NCBI GenBank assembly: GCA_019323515.1
Contig: JAHWHG010000015.1
Location: 32,372 to 96,371 of the forward strand
Source: Candidatus Woesearchaeota archaeon
GTDB lineage: Archaea; Nanobdellota; Nanobdellia; Woesearchaeales; JAHWHD01
Direction: 5' to 3'
DNA length: 64,000 nt
Of the stretch, positions 24,533 to 33,337 are shown piece by piece (position 1 is the stretch's first letter; the number at the start of each line of letters is the position of its first letter). A program made the position numbers and the translations under genes. The notes beneath the pieces are model-generated. The model saw only the letters and a list, made by a program, of their open reading frames with translations, ran no database searches and had not been told where the DNA came from.

Positions 24533-26950
24533 TTAATCAGAATTATTCTCATGATTTATGACAATATACTTGACAGAGCCTTTGACTTCTGAACCGCTTT
24601 TAACACAACCTGCATGTCCATGCTCGCTCCTTAAACCATCTGTATACTCAAACGCATTCATGCTCTCTGGAAGATTTAATTTTATATTATCTTCATAACA
24701 TTCAATCTCTGCCCTCTCAGCAAGAGCTTCTAAAGCATTGCAATAACTCTCACAGCTCACACCGACAGCAACTGGCTCACCAGTCTGCTCACTCATCCTG
24801 TAAGCTTTGTCAATTACCTCTCCAAGTATAGCTTTATAGAGATTCTCACTTGCAAGGTTAGTGTAAAGCGTCTCAACAAACAGCATGGGACCCTCGAACT
24901 TAGTATCTTCTTCAGGTTCAAGTTCAACAGGCAACAACCTGTAGATGCTTCTTGCTTTAACACTTCCAAGTCCATCAATCACCTGTATCAGCCTCTTGTT
25001 AGCATCAGCAACATATGCAAGAAGACATTTATTGTACGAAGTATGCTCAGTCCATCTCTGGCATGTCCTGACTGGAGTGCAACCTACATCAATCATAGCA
25101 TTAGGGTCATCAGTATCACGTATCAATAAAGGCGTACTGTTCTTTACCTCAGGACTCTTTATCAACTCAAGTACATTATCAAGAGCTGTCTGGAAATCCT
25201 CATGTAACTGCGCACCAATATGCGGAATGCTTGCAGTAGGAAGCTGTTCAGGCTTGTCGATTTTATGCAATGCTTGAATTATAATCGCAGCACTATACAT
25301 CCCTGTCAGTCTATCAACCTGTTTATGATCTTCTCCCAAATCATCACCTTTCACTTTCTTCTGCGCGATATGCGAAATCAACATCCCTCTCTGCCTGTTA
25401 AGCTCTCCAATATCAATATACACAGGATCCTCTTCATACAATTCAATAAACCTCTGCTTCATTTCACTCCTAATCTTCCTGATAGCTTTATACTTAGGCT
25501 CTAGTCCAGATGTATCCCCCAATAACCTGGGAACATCCTTATTCTCCATCCAAACCTCAACACAACCGTGAAGACAACTCAACTGCTTATCAGCCTCATC
25601 ACTGCAATACTTAAGATCCCTGAACCTGTCAAATATCAGGCTCTCCATCAACCTGCCTGCCAACCTAAATCCCTCAGGGAATTCTTTAAGATATATTGAA
25701 GAGATATTAATCAAAGGTTTATAGGCAAATATGTAAGGATTGTCAAGCTTCCTGCATACTATCTCCTCAAACCTTTCAATAGCATCATCACTCAACTCAG
25801 CAAACAACGGATTTCCCTGCCTGTTCAGTCTCCTGAAAGACTTAAGTATCTCCTCACCGTTCTCAAGCCTTGGATTGTATTCAGCATTAGGCATGTCAAG
25901 AAGAGCAGCAAACTTAACAAATATATCACGCGCCTGCTTGACACCATCAGCTTTCTCAAGCATATCAGTTATCACTCTTGCAGGGACTTTATACTGCATC
26001 ATCTTGACTATAGAATTAAAGAACTGCCTTTTGTTATCTTTAGACTTCCTCATATGCTTTGTCCCAGCGATCTCATTCATCAGATCCATTCCATGTGAAC
26101 CGAGATTCATTACAGACAGCTCGCTAAGTATAGGCAATGGAATATTTGAATAACACTCAATCATCTCATCTAAGTCACGCTTCCCGATAAACACATCAGG
26201 CTTCATCTTTGAATAAGCATGATCCTCAGGCACCACAAGACTGCACGTCTGCTCAATAAGGTCAAACAAAGCATTCATCCTGAACCCTTTATACTTCCTG
26301 TCGCGCTCCATGACATGGTCAAACAACCAGAGCGCTACTTTAGCATTCCTTTCATTGACATGCATCAATTCCCTGATTTTATCATAACACTGCTGTGCTG
26401 AGATTTCGTTATAGGTCTTTTCCCCAATACCAGCAACACTACCGAATACCCTTGAAGGTCCAAAACCAGTTTTATCAAAATCACGGCCAGCTTCAACAAT
26501 CTTCTCCAGACTATCATTAAGCTTAGGAGAAAGTTCAGCAAGACTGTCAAAGACTTTGTTAGCAAAACGCCTTTTATCAAGCTCGCCAAGTCCAAGACCA
26601 AGCACCTCTCGCAGGCCATCTAAAGATATATCCTTGCCTGCTTCCTTGTGCCTGTCAATCAAAGCTCTGATAGAACCAATAAGCTCCTTAACATTATCAC
26701 TCCTGTCTTCTTTCTTGATCCTCTTCATAACCCTATGATGCAAATTTTCAGTATCAGAATAAACACCATAAGAGATATCACCCAGGATTTTATTCAGAAT
26801 CTCTCTCTGCTCCTCAAACTCTTCTTCACTCTCTAATAGCTTAAGCTGCTGCACTAGCCTCAAGGAAAGCTTGCACTCTAACTTCTGCTCAAGCTTCAAC
26901 TCTTGCCTTAAACATAAACACATTCCAAGTCCTGGCATTATCAATCTCAT
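24533..26950 (-). CDS. Large uncharacterised helical protein (805 aa)
   Basis: The largest protein in the window has no signal peptide. It starts with a Gln/Leu/Lys-rich segment (LRQELKLEQKLECKLSLRL) and continues almost entirely helical. The C-terminal 200 residues include a distinctive block with DTDDP, TPVRTCQRWTEH, LLAYVADANKRLIQVID and ARSIYRLLP, followed by GPMLFVETLYTN, which looks like a conserved domain of its own. I do not recognise it. A minus-strand TATA element (centre about 26974) lies 24 nt before the ATG, so the start is supported as leaderless. Confidence 0.65.
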   Translation of the reverse strand: MRLIMPGLGMCLCLRQELKLEQKLECKLSLRLVQQLKLLESEEEFEEQREILNKILGDISYGVYSDTENLHHRVMKRIKKEDRSDNVKELIGSIRALIDRHKEAGKDISLDGLREVLGLGLGELDKRRFANKVFDSLAELSPKLNDSLEKIVEAGRDFDKTGFGPSRVFGSVAGIGEKTYNEISAQQCYDKIRELMHVNERNAKVALWLFDHVMERDRKYKGFRMNALFDLIEQTCSLVVPEDHAYSKMKPDVFIGKRDLDEMIECYSNIPLPILSELSVMNLGSHGMDLMNEIAGTKHMRKSKDNKRQFFNSIVKMMQYKVPARVITDMLEKADGVKQARDIFVKFAALLDMPNAEYNPRLENGEEILKSFRRLNRQGNPLFAELSDDAIERFEEIVCRKLDNPYIFAYKPLINISSIYLKEFPEGFRLAGRLMESLIFDRFRDLKYCSDEADKQLSCLHGCVEVWMENKDVPRLLGDTSGLEPKYKAIRKIRSEMKQRFIELYEEDPVYIDIGELNRQRGMLISHIAQKKVKGDDLGEDHKQVDRLTGMYSAAIIIQALHKIDKPEQLPTASIPHIGAQLHEDFQTALDNVLELIKSPEVKNSTPLLIRDTDDPNAMIDVGCTPVRTCQRWTEHTSYNKCLLAYVADANKRLIQVIDGLGSVKARSIYRLLPVELEPEEDTKFEGPMLFVETLYTNLASENLYKAILGEVIDKAYRMSEQTGEPVAVGVSCESYCNALEALAERAEIECYEDNIKLNLPESMNAFEYTDGLRSEHGHAGCVKSGSEVKGSVKYIVINHENNSD

Positions 26951-27054
26951 ACTTTATAGTGCTGTAATCTTTATAAATGTTACTGAATTATTTACAATTA
27001 AGTGGTAAAAACCTTTAAATAACACCCAATACCTACAATGCATCAAGGATTGAA

Positions 27055-27405
27055 ATGGCAAAAGATCTTGAAGAAAGACTGAAACTCACAAAAAGGCAGA
27101 AAAATATAGCTAAGAGCATGTACCAATTCAGTGTTCTTATGCGGCTAGCTGAAGAGCTGAAGAGTCTTGGAATTGAAGAAGCAAAAGCAAAGGAATATTC
27201 CAAGAGATTAGAGGACATGTACAGGGACGAAGCAGAATCTGACAAGCTTCTTGAAGAAGAAGGCTACAACAAGGAACATTTCTTTGACATGAAACCTACA
27301 GCAGCCTCGCAAGGAATTCCAATAACTCAAGAACAGTATGAGAGCATAAAACAGATTTATCTAAGCCTGACTAAAGGCATTGAAGGCAAAAACAAAGACT
27401 TATAA
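27055..27405 (+). CDS. Small helical protein (116 aa)
   Basis: The product is charged and helical with coiled-coil potential in its first 75 residues, then a proline-containing hinge (SQGIPITQEQY). A TATA element (CTTTAAATA, about 27013-27021) lies about 38 nt upstream, leaving a short leader with no strong ribosome binding site. Family unknown. Confidence 0.55.
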   Translation: MAKDLEERLKLTKRQKNIAKSMYQFSVLMRLAEELKSLGIEEAKAKEYSKRLEDMYRDEAESDKLLEEEGYNKEHFFDMKPTAASQGIPITQEQYESIKQIYLSLTKGIEGKNKDL

Positions 27406-27473
27406 AGGTTATTGCTACTTACAAGGAGTAAATTTAGAAAAGTTTATATATTCTCAAACATTAGTTGACTAAT

Positions 27474-27875
27474 ATGGGGAGGCAGGATTTAACAGCAAAG
27501 ATTGAAGAGCTTAATGACATATCTATTGAAGGTTGTGCAAAGTACCTTGTGAATTTTATGAAATATGCAGGAAACATTGATGTTATAATAGCTGCTCTGC
27601 ACCCTGGACTAGCAAAAAAGATGAATGATTCTATGGAAGATGGGTATCCGTTAGGATTCCAGGAGATAGGACATCCTTCAATAATATTCAATTACTTCCA
27701 AAAAAAAGGCTATGAATTTTATTTCTGCAGTGCCGAAGAGTTCCCGGACTTGTTAAAAGAAGTAAAATCAAAGATGCAAAAAAAGGGCCAGAAAGATCTT
27801 TATCAGATCTGCCATGAAAATGATTGCCAGAAGGTTAAAGAGCAGCTTATGCAAGAAGGATTTAACCTTGCTTAA
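27474..27875 (+). CDS. Uncharacterised small protein (133 aa)
   Basis: The ATG at 27474 is preferred because a TATA element (TTTATATA, about 27442-27450) lies 27 nt upstream, giving a leaderless mRNA; an in-frame TTG at 27465 is less likely. The product mixes helices and short strands and has four Cys without a clear zinc pattern (the last two in CHENDC). It converges on the gene at 27881. Not recognised. Confidence 0.55.
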   Translation: MGRQDLTAKIEELNDISIEGCAKYLVNFMKYAGNIDVIIAALHPGLAKKMNDSMEDGYPLGFQEIGHPSIIFNYFQKKGYEFYFCSAEEFPDLLKEVKSKMQKKGQKDLYQICHENDCQKVKEQLMQEGFNLA

Positions 27876-27880
27876 TCTCG

Positions 27881-28729
27881 TTAGTCACCGTAGATACGCT
27901 TCCTAATAACATCTCTTCTTTTTGCTTTCTCTTTATCAGTAATTCTCCCAGCTTTTGCATCCTCTTCCACCATCCTGTTGATAACCTGGTCAATCTGCGC
28001 CTTTGAAGTTTCATAAGGCGTTTGAGAACCTGCAAAGACCTGAAACCTTGCACCTCTGTAGGTAACATGCACGTCATGGGTACCGATTGTTTTATCATCA
28101 ATAATAAACCCTTCAACATTATCCTCAATCAATGGCAAGGCATCTCTAGTATCATACGGCCCTGCACCAATGGACTCAAGCTCTTTCATCTCCTCTTCAT
28201 CAGGCATCCTCAATAAAGGTTTTAACCAGGGCTTGTAATTCTTGTCAAAAGCTTTGACAAACCTGTCAGCATACCACTCTATACTCTGTGGTTTAAGCTC
28301 AGTTATCTCTTTATTCTCATCCCTCTGCCTGTAAGCACTATCAATATATCCGCTTTCTTTGTATCCATCCTGAAGTATCTCCTTGATATCCGGATCCTTT
28401 GCAACTGATTCAAGTTCATCAAGCACAACATCAGCAGGCTTGTCTGTAACAGGGTGACCTAAATCCTGGGCAATTGTCCAGTTAGGGTCAGAGAATATAA
28501 CACCTTTCTTTGTCTTCCTGAGTATACCGATAAGCTTTGACTCCTTATCATCTTCCTCACCATTCGCCAGCACCAATAAACCTGTAACAATCAACACCAA
28601 ACCAATAGTACCAAACAAAACCTCAGACTCAACATAACCAATAAAACCACCAGTTATTGTTCTCTGGGAAAAGACTAATATAAACACCCCTAGAATAAAC
28701 AAAAACAGACTAAGCTCTCTTTTTTTCAT
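27881..28729 (-). CDS. Membrane protein with two N-terminal helices and a cytosolic domain
   Basis: From the ATG at 28729 the product has two hydrophobic helices (about 5-25 and 32-52), then a soluble, acidic domain of about 220 residues with no recognised motif. An upstream in-frame start at 28768 would add 13 residues overlapping the promoter (a TATA element reads on the minus strand near 28750-28757). The role is unknown. Confidence 0.6.
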   Translation of the reverse strand: MKKRELSLFLFILGVFILVFSQRTITGGFIGYVESEVLFGTIGLVLIVTGLLVLANGEEDDKESKLIGILRKTKKGVIFSDPNWTIAQDLGHPVTDKPADVVLDELESVAKDPDIKEILQDGYKESGYIDSAYRQRDENKEITELKPQSIEWYADRFVKAFDKNYKPWLKPLLRMPDEEEMKELESIGAGPYDTRDALPLIEDNVEGFIIDDKTIGTHDVHVTYRGARFQVFAGSQTPYETSKAQIDQVINRMVEEDAKAGRITDKEKAKRRDVIRKRIYGD

Positions 28730-28821
28730 ATTAAAACAAAACATAGTAGTATATTTAAATATTTCCAAATTTTATTGATATCACAATAAATTTATATATC
28801 ATAAGTTATTAAACTCAGAAT

Positions 28822-29385
28822 ATGAACCTTAAAAAGAGCGTGTCATTACTTCTTTCAGTTATTCTTATACTTACTCTAATGACTGCAGTGTACGCTGCCT
28901 GTCCAACACATGAATTTGCTGACGAGCTTAGCTGCCAGAAAGCATGCCTTACATGCTCACTAAATACTGGAACAGGATGCTGGGGCTGCGATGCTACCAA
29001 AGAACTCCCAGAGAAAGAGCTTATGACAATGCTTATCAAGGAAAACCTTGAAAAGATTGACTTGAGCACAGCACCAAAGTCATTGAAGTTCATTCTCGGA
29101 AAACCAAAAGTAAACATCATTATCAAAGAAAACGGAGACTTTGCAGTCTATGGCTTTGAGGTCACAGGTGAAAGGATCACAGGTTTTGCAGAAGGAGGAA
29201 TAGAAAAACCGAATTATGAGATTACAGTATCAAAGGACGCACTTACAAAACTTATTAACTCAAAAGACCCTGCAACAACACTCGAAGAGCTCTACCTTGA
29301 CGGAAAGGTCACAGTAGAAGCAAAGACTTTCGGTTCTAAGATTAAGCTATGGATAGCAAAGATGTTCATGAAGAAGAGAAGTTAA
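28822..29385 (+). CDS. Secreted Cys-rich protein with SCP2-like domain
   Basis: A signal peptide (residues 6-24, probable cleavage after VYA) leads to a segment with six cysteines (to about residue 55). A C-terminal domain follows whose strand/helix pattern (VNIIIKENGDFAVYGF, then PNYEITVSKDALTKLINSKD and LYLDGKVTVEA) resembles sterol-carrier SCP2 folds, which bind lipids. It is convergent with the gene at 29382, overlapping by four bases. The SCP2 match is by eye and tentative. Confidence 0.55.
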   Translation: MNLKKSVSLLLSVILILTLMTAVYAACPTHEFADELSCQKACLTCSLNTGTGCWGCDATKELPEKELMTMLIKENLEKIDLSTAPKSLKFILGKPKVNIIIKENGDFAVYGFEVTGERITGFAEGGIEKPNYEITVSKDALTKLINSKDPATTLEELYLDGKVTVEAKTFGSKIKLWIAKMFMKKRS

Positions 29386-29669
29386 CCATAAGCTCCTTTA
29401 TCATGCCAATAGGTTTCTCCGCATTCACATTCTGCAAATAGTTCTCCGGTATGCTCATAGCCTATTATCTTTGCCTTCTTCCCCTTACAGCATTTTGAAG
29501 ACACCTCTAAACCTAATAACCCCCACGGATCATTCTTCTTCTCTGCATTATGTTCAGGCTCCTGCACCTTAGCCTCAACTGTCTTCTCCTGACATAACTT
29601 CTGAAAAAATGAATCATTCAAAGCATCCTCAAGCAGGTCATCCTTCCTGTTCCCTACAATTTTTACCAT
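29382..29669 (-). CDS. Small metal-binding protein (95 aa)
   Basis: The N-terminal half is charged and helical. The C-terminal half has SSKCCKGKKAKIIGYEH followed by CECG and ends with YWHDKG, which could bind zinc through Cys and His. There is no export signal. It overlaps the stop of the secreted protein on the other strand. Family unknown. Confidence 0.6.
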   Translation of the reverse strand: MVKIVGNRKDDLLEDALNDSFFQKLCQEKTVEAKVQEPEHNAEKKNDPWGLLGLEVSSKCCKGKKAKIIGYEHTGELFAECECGETYWHDKGAYG

Positions 29670-29726
29670 AATCCTAGTTAGCTCTACAGCTTTATAAGAA
29701 TTAATATACTACAAAACAACAAAAGA

Positions 29727-29987
29727 TCAATCAGCACAATAACATCCATGCCTTACATTATCCTCTAACTTCACATCTGTGCAAAGCTCCCATGTCTTAT
29801 CATCATAAAAGAAATTCTCAGAGCTGCAGTCAGGGTTTGTACTTTCACCGATACTAGAACAGTCAAGGCAATTCCCCAGCTTATAACCCTGCTTCCTGCA
29901 ATAATCAGCGCAGTCACTGAGATTAGTCATTATCAGAACCAAGACTATTAACAACAAAAAAGCAAACAGAGCTATACCTCTTTTCAT
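29727..29987 (-). CDS. Small exported Cys-rich protein (86 aa)
   Basis: A hydrophobic signal or anchor (residues 5-21) is followed by a compact domain with eight cysteines, an even number consistent with four disulfides outside the cell. No catalytic motif is seen. It may be a substrate of the Dsb-like system encoded at 5669-9641. Not recognised. Confidence 0.6.
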   Translation of the reverse strand: MKRGIALFAFLLLIVLVLIMTNLSDCADYCRKQGYKLGNCLDCSSIGESTNPDCSSENFFYDDKTWELCTDVKLEDNVRHGCYCAD

Positions 29988-30053
29988 TTTAATAAATTAA
30001 AAGTGAGACTGCTATATAAACCTTCCCTAATGTTATCACTAAAACAATATATC

Positions 30054-30150
30054 AAAAGTTTTAAATACCACTATGATTAACCCTCCCTTATTCTGATTCT
30101 ACAATTCTGTTAAGACCTATCTTCACCTATATTATAGGGAGAGATCCCTA
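30054..30150 (+). promoter_or_regulatory. Promoter and structured leader of the micro-ORF pair
   Basis: A BRE/TATA-like AAAAGTTTTAAATA (30054-30067) predicts a start near 30089. The leader holds a perfect 6-bp hairpin (TAGGGA at 30135-30140, GAGA loop, TCCCTA at 30145-30150) ending four bases before an AAGGAGGG ribosome binding site. The GAGA tetraloop is of the stable GNRA type. A CCCTCCC at 30081-30087, complementary to the downstream GGGAGGG, lies at or just before the start site. Confidence 0.5.
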
Positions 30151-30165
30151 AAAAGGAGGGCTAAA

Positions 30166-30210
30166 ATGGCTAAGAAAAAAGCAAAAAAAGCAGCTAAAAA
30201 GAAAAAATAA
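30166..30210 (+). CDS. Lys/Ala-rich 14-residue micropeptide
   Basis: The peptide MAKKKAKKAAKKKK is preceded by an excellent AAGGAGGG ribosome binding site at the right distance, and has a dedicated promoter and leader hairpin. Ten of its 14 residues would be Lys... nine are Lys by direct reading and three are Ala. It resembles isolated basic tails. The micro-ORF immediately downstream encodes a strongly acidic peptide. Real translation is suggested by the signals but unproven; it could be a leader peptide. Confidence 0.5.
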   Translation: MAKKKAKKAAKKKK

Positions 30211-30228
30211 ATGGGAGGGTGGTCTAAT

Positions 30229-30285
30229 ATGTCTTGGGACGATGATAACGACGATGGCTATTATGATGATGAAGACGAAGAATAG
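30229..30285 (+). CDS. Asp/Glu-rich 18-residue micropeptide
   Basis: The peptide MSWDDDNDDGYYDDEDEE begins after a GGGAGGGTGG ribosome binding site at 30213-30222. An in-frame ATG at 30211, directly after the basic peptide's stop, would add six residues (MGGWSN). The extreme negative charge complements the adjacent Lys-rich peptide, so the two could bind each other or opposite partners. A T-rich terminator follows. No family is known to me. Confidence 0.5.
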   Translation: MSWDDDNDDGYYDDEDEE

Positions 30286-30309
30286 ATAAGGCCAATTATT
30301 CAGTCTATT

Positions 30310-30336
30310 GTTTTTTTATTCTTTTATTTTCTCTTT
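30310..30336 (+). terminator. T-rich terminator of the micro-ORF unit
   Basis: A run of seven to eight T followed by further T-rich stretches lies about 25 nt after the acidic micro-ORF, without a strong hairpin. This gives the transcription unit a clear end and a total length of about 230 nt. Confidence 0.5.
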
Positions 30337-30355
30337 CTAAATCTTTAGATTTATT

Positions 30356-31348
30356 CTAAAACCTAAACATCTTTAAGACAATATACAAAAACCCGCCAAC
30401 AAACAAACTAATCATGTTCATTACTAGGCTTAAGAAAAACGCTCTCTTCAGTGTAAATATTTTCTTATGGAACAAGTGTATTGCATAAGTCTCAAACCCG
30501 ACAGCAAACACCTCAGAAAGTATGATTGTCAATGTAATGCTCAACTTCATTACAGGAAACAAGAACCATACTATTGGCAATGACACAATGTTCGCTATTA
30601 ACACTGTTATAAGGACCTTCTTTGACAGCTTTGCAACTGCAAGGAATATCAATGCAACCACAAACTCAAGCAGCAATGTCAATACCAAAGCAACAACAAA
30701 CCCTTCAGTCTTGTCAGGCGTTATGATTGGAGTTGTCTCAATAACCATCCCACGATACGCATTAATATCAGGTGATTCAGGCACAAAATCAATCACATAA
30801 CTGCTATAAAAATTCCTTCTTTCCACAGCATCAGATATCAGCATACCAGCTGTAGGATGGTATACAACTATCCTGAATTCATCCGGCAACATGTAATTGA
30901 AATTACAGAGATTTCCATTGCAGTTTGTCCATGCAAGGTCACTGACCTTCCATACACAACCTCTCTCAAAATCAGGTTGTTTAAAAGAATAAAATACCTT
31001 ACACAACTCCTCATCAAACCCTTGATCCAAGTTATAAGCACCACAACCAGGTGTCTCATTAATATACTTCATATGCGCAACCACATTCATGCATATTCCG
31101 GGATTCTCTCCATACTCAACAGCAAACTCCCTGCACTTACTATCCCATTCCTCCTCGTTATAATCCTCAAGAAAATCAAGGATATCTGAATAAGCAATAG
31201 ACTGTCTGCACTCTAACATCTTGGCAGGCATTGCCATCGGACGTCCATCAAACAATAACTCAACCTCTGCGCTAGGCTTTGGACCTAAGTCAGCAGCAGC
31301 TATTGAAATTAGAATTACAAACATAACAAGATAGGTTAACCTTTTCAT
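30356..31348 (-). CDS. Exported Cys-rich protein with C-terminal membrane domain
   Basis: A signal peptide (residues 4-19) leads to about 190 extracytoplasmic residues containing about nine cysteines. Four or so membrane helices follow (about 218-325). The start overlaps the stop of the lipoprotein gene upstream by four bases (ATGA), so they are co-translated and may form a complex. The membrane part has no transporter motif that I recognise. Confidence 0.65.
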   Translation of the reverse strand: MKRLTYLVMFVILISIAAADLGPKPSAEVELLFDGRPMAMPAKMLECRQSIAYSDILDFLEDYNEEEWDSKCREFAVEYGENPGICMNVVAHMKYINETPGCGAYNLDQGFDEELCKVFYSFKQPDFERGCVWKVSDLAWTNCNGNLCNFNYMLPDEFRIVVYHPTAGMLISDAVERRNFYSSYVIDFVPESPDINAYRGMVIETTPIITPDKTEGFVVALVLTLLLEFVVALIFLAVAKLSKKVLITVLIANIVSLPIVWFLFPVMKLSITLTIILSEVFAVGFETYAIHLFHKKIFTLKRAFFLSLVMNMISLFVGGFLYIVLKMFRF

Positions 31349-31767
31349 TGCCTTAACTCAATATCAATTGTTCTTGTTGCAGCCAGCTCTCCGGAATTAA
31401 GCACTTCACATGTTATCTGGTAAGTTCCAGGCCTTACTCCAGCACAACCATAACAGCTAGGAGCCTGATACTCAACCTCTAAGGTATTCTCTCCAACCAC
31501 TAAAGGCCTTACAATAGATTCATCAATCCTGTTCCTTGAAGCCATTATCCCGTAAAACCTGACTGTAACATTCTCAAGTTCTCTATTGGAACTTATAGAG
31601 GATGCCATCCTTATGACCTCATTGGAATGATAAAGCTCTCTGTCTGTTGTAAAAGAAATCACGCTCACTGTAAGAGGCTCTTCAGTATCCTCCAATTTAA
31701 ATGCTTGTGTCTGACAACCAACAACTAATATTAAGGTTAATAATCCAAACAATATTATTTTGTTCAT
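31345..31767 (-). CDS. Small lipoprotein with Ig-like domain
   Basis: The N-terminus is a lipoprotein signal ending in LVVGC (C18). The mature 120 residues are beta-rich with segments such as VSVISFTTDRELYHSNE and GTYQITCEVLNSG, typical of bacterial and archaeal Ig-like surface domains. It contains a CYGC pair. It is the first gene of a two-gene unit with the membrane protein downstream. Confidence 0.7.
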   Translation of the reverse strand: MNKIILFGLLTLILVVGCQTQAFKLEDTEEPLTVSVISFTTDRELYHSNEVIRMASSISSNRELENVTVRFYGIMASRNRIDESIVRPLVVGENTLEVEYQAPSCYGCAGVRPGTYQITCEVLNSGELAATRTIDIELRQ

Positions 31768-31869
31768 TATACTGCAACAAACATATTTAATACTATAAAA
31801 ACCTTTTCAAAACTCCTAAGTTTTTTGAACCTAAATCTTTATAATTCAAAAACCACTACCAGCAAAAAT

Positions 31870-32346
31870 ATGAAACAATTAGTAGACATGAAAGAATACG
31901 TAAAATCAAACCAAAGCCTGAACGCCATTGTTCTAGGCAACTGCGCAGTCGGAGCTGTATACAAGAGAAATGCATTCCTTGCTAATCTCTCACCACTCGA
32001 AGCACATGAACTTGAACCGATGATAAGAGACATATACAAGTCAGAACCAAAGATTGATAAGAAATATCTGCACATATTCATCGCAGGAGGAGCACTTGAA
32101 ACAGAACTCTTCAAGGACCATCCAGAAAAGTTTCAGGTATACAAGGAATGGATACTAGAGGGAAGGGAAGATGTATTGAAAAAGTTCAAGGAACACAAGC
32201 TTGCATCAAGAGTAAGAAAAGTACGCTGGGCACCCGTTGACCAAAGGATACAGCTTACTATTGACATGGAGATGAGAAGGGTCGCAATATGCTACTTCCA
32301 CTGGACTAATCTGTTTTTTGACAAGTTTTTCAGGTATAAGGTTTAA
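31870..32346 (+). CDS. Uncharacterised protein (158 aa)
   Basis: A TATA-like element (about 31835-31845) lies roughly 28 nt before the ATG at 31870, favouring this start over an in-frame TTG at 31825. The sequence has a LGNCAVGAV segment and a HIFIAGGALETELF segment that loosely recall CheD-type deamidases, but the conserved Cys/His spacing is not convincing and no chemotaxis gene is near. The function is left open. Confidence 0.55.
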   Translation: MKQLVDMKEYVKSNQSLNAIVLGNCAVGAVYKRNAFLANLSPLEAHELEPMIRDIYKSEPKIDKKYLHIFIAGGALETELFKDHPEKFQVYKEWILEGREDVLKKFKEHKLASRVRKVRWAPVDQRIQLTIDMEMRRVAICYFHWTNLFFDKFFRYKV

Positions 32347-32404
32347 TAAATCATCAAGCAAATAGTATAAGATAATTAAGTCTCACAAGACTAGATCCAA
32401 AAGC

Positions 32405-33337
32405 CTAGCACTTCCTTTCCTTTATCTTCTCGTACACTAAGGTCAAACCTTCAATTATATCCTGCATCCTTGTATATCTCTTTGAAAACATTGTCACTGG
32501 GTTAATCAGTTTCATGAAATCTGCGCATCTCTGAGGGTTGATTGTCAGGTAAACATACCTTATCCCCAGCTCTTTCCCTTCTTCCATTGCCTTCATTGTG
32601 TCATGGTATGCAATGTCATCCTGATAATAAGCATAGTCACAGTTAGGAAATCCATCAGTCACTATAAAGAGATATCTAGGCTCTGGCATCTTCAACAGCT
32701 CCTCATTCGCAAAACGTATAGCTGCTCCGTCCTTGTTGTTAAAGTATTCTGTGCACGCAGTATGTTCAAGTGCAGATATCCTCTCTTCAATCCTTCTATC
32801 CCAGGGTTCTGCTGTAGTCTTCAACCTTTCCATTATTGTCGGATCAGCATCCCTGTAAGAATGAAAGCTGTAGACAAAGAAAGGTTCATCTATGTTCCTA
32901 AGCGACCTACCTATTGTCAGGGTAGCATACTTTATCAGGTCAATCCTTCTATGTTCACCATCAACTGAAAACCGAGTAGAACCGCTCTGGTCAAGGATGA
33001 TCCCAAGTGACATGTTCAGTTTCAGAAGCTGCCTTCTCTGGTTGATCCTCCTGTCATACACCTTCTGCGTCAAGTCCTGGCCAGAATGCAACCTCACAAG
33101 TTCATCCTTGACATACCTTTGATTGATCCTTCCACGCTTCTTTGTATGCCTCTCGATCTCCTTCTTCTTTACCCTGAACCTTCCAAGACTGTTCGACAAG
33201 ATCTCTGACATTGTCCCGTAGCTCTTTAGATATTTCTCAAGCTCTCCGCAATCCCTTTCATCAAAGTCATTCACTTCAACAGTTGCTTCCCTAGTGTACG
33301 CTCTCTCTTCACAATCCCATTCCTTATACCTTTTCAT
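32405..33337 (-). CDS. VWA-domain protein partnered with MoxR ATPase
   Basis: A basic N-terminal region of about 110 residues is followed by a von Willebrand A domain with a complete MIDAS: DQSGS (DxSxS), a Thr in TEYFNNKD and an Asp in VTDGFPNCD. MoxR-VWA pairs act as metal-dependent chaperone/assembly systems in which the VWA protein presents a substrate to the ATPase. Its start overlaps the MoxR stop by four bases, so they are co-translated. No signal peptide is seen, so it is cytosolic. Confidence 0.85.
   Translation of the reverse strand: MKRYKEWDCEERAYTREATVEVNDFDERDCGELEKYLKSYGTMSEILSNSLGRFRVKKKEIERHTKKRGRINQRYVKDELVRLHSGQDLTQKVYDRRINQRRQLLKLNMSLGIILDQSGSTRFSVDGEHRRIDLIKYATLTIGRSLRNIDEPFFVYSFHSYRDADPTIMERLKTTAEPWDRRIEERISALEHTACTEYFNNKDGAAIRFANEELLKMPEPRYLFIVTDGFPNCDYAYYQDDIAYHDTMKAMEEGKELGIRYVYLTINPQRCADFMKLINPVTMFSKRYTRMQDIIEGLTLVYEKIKERKC

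Noticed and set aside
24533..26950. Sigma-54-like N-terminus of the 805-residue protein (Gln/Leu-rich start)
   Set aside because: Sigma-54 is bacterial, and no RpoN box or other sigma-54 region follows; the resemblance is compositional.
27039..27054. Alternative upstream start for the 116-residue protein at 27039
   Set aside because: That ATG is in another frame and leads to a stop after 14 codons; the 27055 ATG opens the long frame.
31870..32346. Similarity of the 158-residue protein to CheD glutamine deamidase
   Set aside because: Only short Gly/Ala/Cys-containing stretches resemble CheD; the catalytic Cys-His spacing is not convincing and no chemotaxis gene is nearby.
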